Source of the DNA: Diaporthe sp. PMI_573
Lineage: Eukaryota; Ascomycota; Sordariomycetes; Diaporthales; Diaporthaceae
Length of the DNA stretch: 64,000 nucleotides
Assembly: GCA_021399435.1 (NCBI GenBank)
Contig: JAJTUP010000004.1
Span: forward strand, 1,612,001 to 1,676,000
Reading direction: 5' to 3'
A model generated the notes under the pieces. That model had not been told where the DNA came from. It did not search any database and saw only the letters and a list, made by a program, of their open reading frames with translations. Positions 56,027-64,000 of the stretch are shown here, one piece after another (within the stretch, counting starts at the first letter, position 1; each line of letters begins with the position of its first letter). A program made the position numbers and the translations under genes.

Positions 56027-58556
56027 TTACTGCGAATCCATGTTTAAAAAATTGGAAAGATCGTCCGTGTCGGGGTTGAAGAAGCTCGCCCGCCCCATGA
56101 CCGCCTCGCGCTGCTCCTCGGCTTCCATGAACTGGTTGATCAGCCGCGTGTTAGAGGACGCCTGGGAGATACCCTCTTGCCCGTAGTCGTCCTCGCCTCC
56201 GCCGGCCCCCATCTGCATCCCTGGCTGGGCTGCCATGTTGGCCGCACCGCCTGCCTGTGTTGGTCCGGCGTTTGATGCCGTGCCATAGGCCGAGTCCGAC
56301 GCCGCGGGTTTGGGCTGCTCACGCAGTGACTCATAAGGCTGGTGGGTAGTGGTGACGGGGCTGGTCCGGTGGACGGTGGACATGCTGTCTGACCTTCTCG
56401 AAACGGAGGGATGGTAGTCGGCCATGACTCTGTCGGTGTCAATGTTGAAGCCTAGCTGATCTCTGTAGTTGATCGGCCGCCTATTCGCGCCTCCCATGAG
56501 CTCCCTTGGCTCTCCAAGAACACTCCTGTCTTGCGCGGGATGACGTTGTGGGCCAACATGAAAGGTGTAGTGGCCCGACGGCTGGGCTTGTTGAGTGCTC
56601 GCTGCGGCCGAGGACGGCATCAATGCGTGTATCATTATCTCGTGTCGATTGGGCATTGTCCTGGGCGTAGCTGGTGAGGCTGTTGGCTGGAACATCCTCT
56701 CCAGAGCTGCGACCCTCTCCATAAGGGCGTTGTGCTCGCTTCGACTGACAAAATCCTCACCATGGAAGTTCGACTGCGCTCTTGAGGCATTCCGAGGCAT
56801 ATCCTCGTCAGATTCGCCTTCTGCGTCGGACTGCTGCTCAATGCTGCTGTCATTTGACGCAGCACCCTCCGTGGGGTTTGTCACCAGTCGTGGGTCAATT
56901 CGACAGAATGTCTCCTGGATGATACTATACTTCTCCCTCTTTGACCGTGAGGCAATTTCACATTCGGCATTGGCATGGTGTTCGAAGGCCTCGGGGTCCG
57001 AGAAACTCCGCCAGCACCTCCTGCACAAGCCAGCAGCGGGGTGGCCGTGCTCGTTGTTCTCGAGGCCAAACGACGAGACACTCTTTCGATCACTGACCAC
57101 ATCCAGGCAGTGGGCTGGTCGGCTAAGGTGACGCCTATTTCTGGACGTTAGCAGGAGAATCTCGCGTCGCATTGGAAAGTGACCATGCTTACACCACTGT
57201 GGAGATATTGTCGTGTTCGGTATGGCAGCTCATGTACTTCTGATCAAGGCCGATATCATAGATTTCCGGATGCGCAGCTCGAAAGGGGCAGATCATCTTG
57301 GGATCTCCCTGCTGATCTGTCTTAGCATCAGGAGCCTTGTTCCGCTTGTTTGGGGGCTCCTCCTCGTCGTCGCTGCCATCAAATCCCCTAGAAAACCTGA
57401 CCGGCCGTTTTGCGGGCCGCTTGGGCTGACCCGGGCTGCCAGAGCGCAAGTCTCGAGTTCCGGGGAATCCACTGCCTGGGTCTGATTCGACATCATGTGG
57501 TGCTATGCCGTCCCTTGTAGCCCACGAGCACTGATTCAAGAATGGGCTTGGCTCCGAAAGGGGTGTTAAAACCTGGGTTTTTACAGTCGGGCTCGTTTGC
57601 GGTGTCAACACGGTGGGTAGGGCTTCAAGTGAGTTTTCATGGCGATTCGCTGCTTCTGGGGTGAGCGCTGTGCCCGCGGCTTTTTCATTCTGAGGAGCGC
57701 TGGTGTATAACTGCGGATCGACTGGAATCTTCAGCCAATCATCGTCGCCTTGGTAGCCAGTAGCATACGCCTGGGAGAACTGCTCCAGAAAGTTCTGATT
57801 GTTCCTGAGCCTTGTCACCGGTGAGGTCCAAGGAATAAAAACATCTGCTCCGTAGGGAATGGGCGTGTCATATGGAGACGCAGGAGAGTTGTGCGGTACC
57901 AATGGGCTGGGTGAGACTGTCAAACCTGGAACAGTCCGGATTGTCAAGCTGCTCTCTGGGTGAGTGACCTGGTTGCTGGCGTCGCTGGTCAGAATGGGAT
58001 ATTGAGAGGCAGGCTCGTCCTTGGGACCAAGTCTGCTGCGATGGTATTCCCAACCGTGCGTCTTTTCCATGTGCTGCTTGCAATTGGATTCCCGCTTGGA
58101 TGTGTCTGTTCAGGGTATGGAGGTTAGTGAACTCAGTTGTCTTTTAGAGGTGTTGCTGCGGAAATCCCCGGGCACATTGGCCCAAAGAGTGACGGCATGG
58201 GCAATGGACTTACATGCGCAGGGCGGATACAAGCAAGAGTATGTCCTCGGTTCCATGGAATGTTTGTCATTGCGATGACGCTCCAGCTCCTTCTCTGTTG
58301 GCCAACCGAGCAGGTGGTACTTGCAAGCCTCGATGGGGCACTTGAACGGCCGGGTATGTGCTTTGAGATGTTTGTTCAAGTCGCACAGTCGAGGATACTG
58401 TCTGCCGCAATACTGGCACACATGAGGCCCCTCCGGCCCCTCCATGTTCCGCACGGGGGAAGCTGTCACACTGTGGGCCGAGATAATAGCAGGGTCGTCA
58501 CGATGACCAACGAGTCCCCATTGAGGCTCTGATGCTGGAGCAAATGGAGTGCTCAT
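56027..58556 (-). CDS. Multi-zinc-finger transcription factor (three C2H2 plus one C2HC-like), 789 aa
   Basis: Likely nuclear regulator. Exons 58214-58556, 57193-58105 and 56027-57140, GT-AG introns. Zinc finger 1: Cys47, Cys50, His63, His67. Finger 2: Cys73, Cys78, His94, His99. Finger 3: Cys108, Cys113, His126, His131, completed by splicing (CLYPPCA-YTSKRESNCKQHMEKTH), which shows the intron placement is right. A fourth motif, CRRCWRSFSDPEAFEHHANAEC, is in exon 3 and has Cys-Cys-His-Cys spacing; I recognise the SDPEAFEHH block from fungal proteins of this type. A basic patch around PKRPAKRPVRFSRG may direct nuclear import. The remainder is Ser/Pro/Gln-rich. Targets unknown. Confidence 0.86.
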
Positions 58557-61500
58557 GTCAGATGGGCTGACAAGAAAGGGTGGAGCTGGAGCTCGAGGCT
58601 AAAGGCGGGACAGGCAACGAAGGTGTCTCTCTCTGTCTTGTGGTGACTGTATGTGTAGAGTAGGTGGACGAGTGCCAGGTATGGGATTGGGTGTCCTCTT
58701 CTTACTAGGATCAAGACTGGGTCCGGTCCGTCCGAGTGAGAAGGAATTGAGCAATCAAAACGGTGCTTGTTCCCCAGGTGTAGAAATAGGACAGTTGCGA
58801 GGGAAGGGGAGAGGAGCTTGCCGTAGATAAATTGGGCAAAATCGGCGGCGGGACCGCGGTGGCTTTGAGCAACAAAGTAGAAAGAGTATGACAGCCGCAG
58901 AGGTTGGAGAGCAGGCAACAGAATTCCTCAGCCTCGATATGTATTTAGCTTGTGATGGCGAGCTGCAGTCGACTACATGAGGTGAGGTGAGGTGAGGTCA
59001 AAGTCCGGTGCGGTTCAGGTGTGCCAATATGCCAATGTGGTAGCCTTGAACTGGCGGCATCGTCTATTATATGAACTGCTCCCGAGGCATGTATCGGGCA
59101 TGGTATGGAATGGTATGGTAAGGTATGGGTTGGCAGCCATATCCATCGGCATAGCAGAATGTCTGAGTAGGGAGGCAGGCCTCGGATGGGGCTGGACGGG
59201 GCAGGCCATCTTTGGAGACCCGCACATGCTGCGAGGGCATTTCCAGTGAGCTGCGCAGTAGAGCTGGGTGCAGCCGCGTGGCTGAGTTGTCCCATATGGG
59301 TATGAATGGTACGTATAGATACCTTGGTACACGGGCATGCGACCCGACCCATTGGCGAGCTGGCTGCATGCAGTGAGGTCAAATTGCTTGGGGGTGGAGG
59401 GAGCAAGGGAGCGAGGGAGACGATGCGGCCGGGCCTGGGCGTGTGCGAGGTGGGGGTGCGCATAGGTGTGAGGTCAGTCGCTCATTCACTCTGAGGTGGT
59501 GCGTGCACTCTGAGCTGTCTGCGGGGGGGGGGCTCAAGGTGTGTTAGGTAAGCCAAATGGGAGGGATCCAACAGGCATGTACGGTGAGGCTTTGCGCATG
59601 TGGGATGCATGCGCTCGCTCTTCTCTCACCTTGGACGTGCCTTGAACTCGACCACGGCCACAACTGGCGGCCAGTTTTGGAGACCAAGATGGTGTTGGAA
59701 CCGCTCTGCCGGGCCCGGGGACTCCAGACTGACCACTCGCACGCCTCCCCTTGTCTACTCAGCCAGCATCGTGGTAGCCAACGTGCATATCCACCCAGGG
59801 CTGCCAGGGGCCTGCTTGTGTCGTACTAGAATCTTACTTTTCGCATGGTCCGCTAAGCGCAGGCGCCGGGACACCACTGCGACGCATCTCCAGATCAGAG
59901 TATCATCAGGTCGCAACCGCACTGCTGCAACAACAAGGGTCAGCCCTAAACGTATGCCTGGCCGGGACTAATGCGCTGGTACGTGCTCCGCGATCGCGAG
60001 GCAGAATTTGCGGCAGACTATCCGGGCTTCTACCTGGCTAATGCGCTGCAGGATACGGATAGGGTGCAGTAGCAGCATTACATCTCACCTTCAGCTATGA
60101 CGTTCAGCTCGCAGATTACTGCATTGCTCGACGAGGTGAGCAATTCGGAAACACTCCACGTTGATTCCTGCTGCTGCTCTCGCATTGGGCTTGGTTTCAA
60201 TTGATCAGCATGCCCGCGAGATGCGAGATGCGAGCTGCGGCGTAGACTGCTTGCTGTAGATCCAACCGTCCTCAGGATTCCCCAACAGGCCTGACGAGGA
60301 TCACCAACACACAGAGGTATAGATAGCAGCACACATCGAAGCCAACATCGAAGCCAGCAACCCCCGTCATCAGGCTCAATTAGGTTTGCGGAAACCAACG
60401 CGAGGATGCGCCCACCCGACAGGCATCGTGGGGTCTATCTTGAGATCGTCCTACCCTTGGCGGTCCCCACTGCCCTGGGGTATGTCAGTACGAGACATTG
60501 CCACATAGATGTCTTCTCCCGTGATCCAACTTCGATGTGACATGGCCTGCTGATGCCTCACGGCCCCCGGGCGCCCACCAATGCGCGCTGGGGTTTTTTG
60601 ATTCGTACATAGCATGATCATCGATGCCATCACCAACACTCGTTGATGAGCCGCGTGCTATGCGGCCTCCGACCGTTGGGCTGGGGGTCCCGTCCGGACC
60701 AAAGCGGGCCCCTTGGGTCTCTTGGCGGGCCGCCGAAACTGGCCTCCGGCCCATAAAGGCGACCAAGTGCCTCGAAAGTTTTTTCTAGGCTGTTACCAAG
60801 GCTCACGATGCAAATCCCCCGTACGGTCGCTGCAACATGGCTGCTGAGGTTTCCTTCATTCCCGGGTCTCCTGAAACGGCACCTTGGGAGGACGCTGTCT
60901 CATTGTTCGAGATGCGAGAGAGCACCTTGCATATTTCCACCTGCGGGCCCTGCCCTGCCGAGGTGCCAGGTAGCTCCCAGCTATCCTAAGAGAGGTTGGA
61001 CTCTTAGAGCCCGGACCAGACATGGTGGACCCTAGAAGCTCAGCACCCTCCTCTGTCTTCGTTTCCACGCGCATATGCTTACACGCCTAGCCAAGCTACA
61101 AGTCACTCGGTTACGACGATTGACCAAGGCCGACTGCGTGGGTCCCCGCAAGGAGCAGCCATGAAGCCTGGGGTGCCTGATGCAACCGCACATCGTCCTC
61201 GACCTCAGTCACTGGATTGCTTGACTGCGTTGCCGCGGTTGTGGATTGTGGTCGTGACCATAGATTCATTATATCGCCGGCCCTGCCGCAATGCTTGCCT
61301 TCGGGGAAAGGCCGCTCAGCCGGGACCGCGGGGCCGCTCCAGAAGGCCCGCGATCGACCGTTTTTCTACTTGTAGAAACTTCGCCACTTCAATGGAGAGT
61401 CGCACTCCTGCCTCGTGGCTGGAAGTGGCTGGACGAGGCCGGCAACTATCGCCGGCCCGGGTGGAGTCACCCACAATTCGCCTCCTGCGGATCTTGAGGC

Positions 61501-62814
61501 CACGACGGCCTGTCGAATTTACTGTTCCAGATCCATTGTTCATCAGACGACCCAGAAGCTTCTCTGGGGGCCATCTTTTTTGTGGACTCACTGTGCCCCG
61601 AATGGGACTCGTCCAAGCTCGGATCACCCGTTCGCGTGGCTCATAGGGCTGACTGGCAGCTCGCGACGTGGTTGGCGCATTTCCTACCTGACAGGGTCTT
61701 GTGTTGCCTGTGCCTCACCGCGGGTCACGGACGATGTTCAACAACATGACGAAGGTATACGATCACAGATGCCAGCGCACCATTCTCTGGCCGATGGCCG
61801 TGTCAATGCCTGCCTCAACCACTCAGCCTCGATTGTGCGGTTCCTTCCCTGAGCCCCACGACGAGCTGTTACATCGGGCCTGGAGAGATCCGCGGGAGAC
61901 TGCCGCGTGATATATATGACACACACCGGTCGTCCATGAGAACGTCTCTCAACCTGAACGACGGTCACAGTCCAGGCACCAGTCATGCTATCAGATATCC
62001 TGATCGGCACGTCAGACCTCGTCCCAGGATCCCAGGTTTCAGGACATTCTTCCCAGTCTTCGACAACCACACAGTCTCGCGGCAACAAGCTCCGAACGTG
62101 AGATACCCTGAATCGTTGGAAGCAAGTAGCAAAATGTTTCCTAGTAGGTCTAGAAGATGGCGAAGTGTTCCAAGACAAACACTGAACAAGGCCCCTTCCA
62201 ACTCTCATGTTTCGCGTGTTTTATTTCCCGCCCGTCCAATGCATTATCGACGAGGTAAATAGGTGGAATATGCTTCGAAAATGAGGCCGCATGTGACTTC
62301 TTGACTAAATACACCAGCGCTGGATCCCCACATTCACCAAAGATACCAGAACATCTGGCCAGGACATCACTACATCTCATGAGAGTAGAGGCTCGAATAC
62401 CGCAACACTGAAGCTTTTGAGTGCTCGTAACACAAAGTAAAAGCAGCGGTGAGACTAGTTAGACAGGAGTCCATGCTGTAGTTTCCTTTCAAGGCTGAGA
62501 AGCAGAATAACCACAAGCAAGACGGTGCATGGAAACCAACAAGTCGCTGCTGCTGCAAATCCGAGAGAAAGCATTGAGTTGCGGTCGCGGGCCCTTGGAT
62601 GATGACTAGGTACACACGGTTCTAAAACAGTTCAAGCTCTCCATTGGCGTGTCGCCTCTCTAGGTAGTTTCCGTACTAGAAGGGACAACCTCAGTCCTGA
62701 TGTGCTACCTCCGATGTCCTCGAGTTCAGAATTGGACGGTTGTGCCCCACTATCACATACTTCTCAGAGACTGGCAAGCCAACGATGACACGAGGACCAC
62801 CGGGCTTGCGAATC
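58557..62814. other. 4.3-kb spacer, no gene supported
   Basis: Between two minus-strand genes. It includes a short GAGGT array at 58979-58999 and a GGTATGG-like run near 59100-59130, a G10 tract near 59523, and many overlapping short frames. The left end should hold the zinc-finger promoter; the right end holds the 3' UTR of the monooxygenase. Confidence 0.5.
58979..58999 (+). repeat. TGAGG 5-bp tandem array
   Basis: Four copies of TGAGG in a row. Confidence 0.85.
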
Positions 62815-64000
62815 TCATGCCATCCTTTCCAGCAAGTCCCTGGCCTTGGCTCCAACATCGTAATTGAAGAACCAGTCGTTGTATTCATCCGAAAAGACTT
62901 GCGCTCTCAGGCTTGGCAATGGCCCATCGTAGTACTTCCTGCATTCTTCCATCATGGCTTCAGGTGGACCCATCATTTTATTGGAAAGCGTCTGAGTTGC
63001 TTTGATGCGAGGGCCACGAAGGTCATCAAACATCTGAACCCGTTCCAGCACCACCTTCTCTGATGAGGGGCTGCTCTGCTGAATATTGAACAGAACCTCC
63101 AAAGCGGCGGCATCCTCGATCGATTGCGACGCTCCCTGTCCATGAGTAGATAGCATCAAGTGTCCAGCGTCTCCCACAAGAACGGCCCGGCCTCTTGTCA
63201 AGTTGGGCACTGGATCCCGCTTCATAATGGTGAAGACCTTGATGTCCTCGGCACCTTCGCAGATGACCTTGACACTGGGGTGGAACTCCTGCAAATCCGC
63301 CACCAGGTCCTCGTAGCTTGCCTCTGCGTTCCAGTCGTCCCCAATATCCCGTTCCTGCGGCTTGGTCGGGTGCATGAAGGCAACATACAGCAGCTGCTCG
63401 CCCCTGACCGGGTACGTGTTGAGCAGGACACCTGGCTTGCCCACCTGGTTGACGAAGAAAGCCGTGAATCCGGACGGTTGGTCTCGGTAGAAGTGGCCTG
63501 CCAATGGGTGGTCGAGAATGGATGAGATGGGCTGCATGAAGCGATAGATGGAAAGAGGAGACTTGATGATGGGCTCCTCTCGGCCCGTCACGCGTGGGAT
63601 GAGCTTCGAGTGAGCACCGTCGGCGATGATGATGAGGTCCTTCTGAAGGAAACCTCCGTCTTCCAAGGTGATGGATCCGGCGTCAGGGTCGGCGTCGAAT
63701 ACAGCAGTGCCCAGATTAATCTTCGGTGCGGTGGCATATGGCACCGCCGGCTTCTGCACCAGCTCGAGCAGACCTGCGTGGAGATCGGCGCGATGGAATA
63801 TCAACCATCGTGAGCCATACTTCTCCTCAATCCCGTCAAACTGCTCCGTTGACACCAGTTCACCGGTTTTGGCGTTGAAACGTCGAAGCTGACAGTAGTC
63901 CACGGCCCCGTACTTGTTAACATCGAAACCCCAGCCGGCCAGGACACGCGTAGCGTTCACCCCGATTACGAGCGCAGCCCCATTCTCACGTGTGAAACGA
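62815..64000 (-). CDS. Group A FAD-dependent monooxygenase, 5' end cut by window edge, at least 394 aa
   Basis: Flavoprotein hydroxylase of the salicylate/3-hydroxybenzoate hydroxylase type (FAD_binding_3 fold). The frame is open to the window's last base, so the GXGXXG Rossmann start lies outside. Visible: NGAALVIGVNATRVLAGWG, equivalent to the P-N-A-x-R-x-L block near residue 70-80 of full-length members, the DG motif DLIIIADGAHSKL, and the GD motif GRAVLVGDAGHLMLSTHGQGA-SQSIEDAAAL. The C-terminal part contains YDGPLPSLRAQVFSDEYND and ends with ARDLLERMA. No intron is seen in the available part. Fungal members often work in secondary metabolism or aromatic breakdown; no partner is visible in this window, so its pathway is open. 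Confidence 0.9.
   Translation of the reverse strand, partial: RFTRENGAALVIGVNATRVLAGWGFDVNKYGAVDYCQLRRFNAKTGELVSTEQFDGIEEKYGSRWLIFHRADLHAGLLELVQKPAVPYATAPKINLGTAVFDADPDAGSITLEDGGFLQKDLIIIADGAHSKLIPRVTGREEPIIKSPLSIYRFMQPISSILDHPLAGHFYRDQPSGFTAFFVNQVGKPGVLLNTYPVRGEQLLYVAFMHPTKPQERDIGDDWNAEASYEDLVADLQEFHPSVKVICEGAEDIKVFTIMKRDPVPNLTRGRAVLVGDAGHLMLSTHGQGASQSIEDAAALEVLFNIQQSSPSSEKVVLERVQMFDDLRGPRIKATQTLSNKMMGPPEAMMEECRKYYDGPLPSLRAQVFSDEYNDWFFNYDVGAKARDLLERMA

Overview
This is nuclear DNA of a filamentous ascomycete (Pezizomycotina, most likely a Sordariomycete). The evidence is short introns with fungal donor and branch/acceptor signals, fungus-specific families (a thymine 7-hydroxylase/uracil-5-carboxylate decarboxylase pair, DUF5672 proteins, fungal C2H2 and bZIP regulators), and moderately GC-rich coding sequence with long UTR-like spacers. 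I find 19 protein genes (one cut by the right edge). I see no rRNA, tRNA, CRISPR array or intact transposon. Gene models were built by joining open frames at splice sites; domain assignments rest on recognised motifs, not on a search.

Layout. 0.6-7 kb: a BAHD/trichothecene-acetyltransferase-type acyltransferase, a secreted endonuclease/exonuclease/phosphatase-fold protein, and a 96-aa conserved small protein. 8-11 kb: the very-long-chain 3-hydroxyacyl-CoA dehydratase PHS1, convergent with a DUF676-type serine hydrolase. 11-14 kb: a divergent pair, uracil-5-carboxylate decarboxylase (minus) and thymine 7-hydroxylase (plus), which are the enzymes that turn thymine into uracil in fungal thymidine salvage. 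14-24 kb: a J-domain/coiled-coil protein, the mitochondrial Fe-S factor CAF17/IBA57, an unrecognised nuclear-looking charged protein, a 15-bp minisatellite and a bZIP regulator. 24-33 kb: a 9.5-kb stretch without a supportable gene that is not AT-rich. 33-40 kb: an SMP-30/gluconolactonase and the alpha-N-terminal protein methyltransferase. 40-49 kb: an LMBR1-family membrane protein divergent from an aldehyde dehydrogenase, then the SEC12 ER exchange factor. 49-55 kb: two divergent DUF5672 glycosyltransferase-like paralogs, one with a long KEKE-type coiled-coil tail. 56-58.6 kb: a multi-zinc-finger regulator. 62.8-64 kb: the C-terminal two-thirds or so of a group A FAD monooxygenase.

Most genes are housekeeping or regulatory and unrelated to one another. 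The real functional unit is the thymine salvage pair, whose 586-bp shared promoter holds four GATA-factor motifs. A second cross-gene signal is splicing: of 24 introns I could place inside coding sequence, three (acyltransferase, hydrolase, SMP-30) use GC-AG borders, well above the roughly 1 percent usual in fungi.
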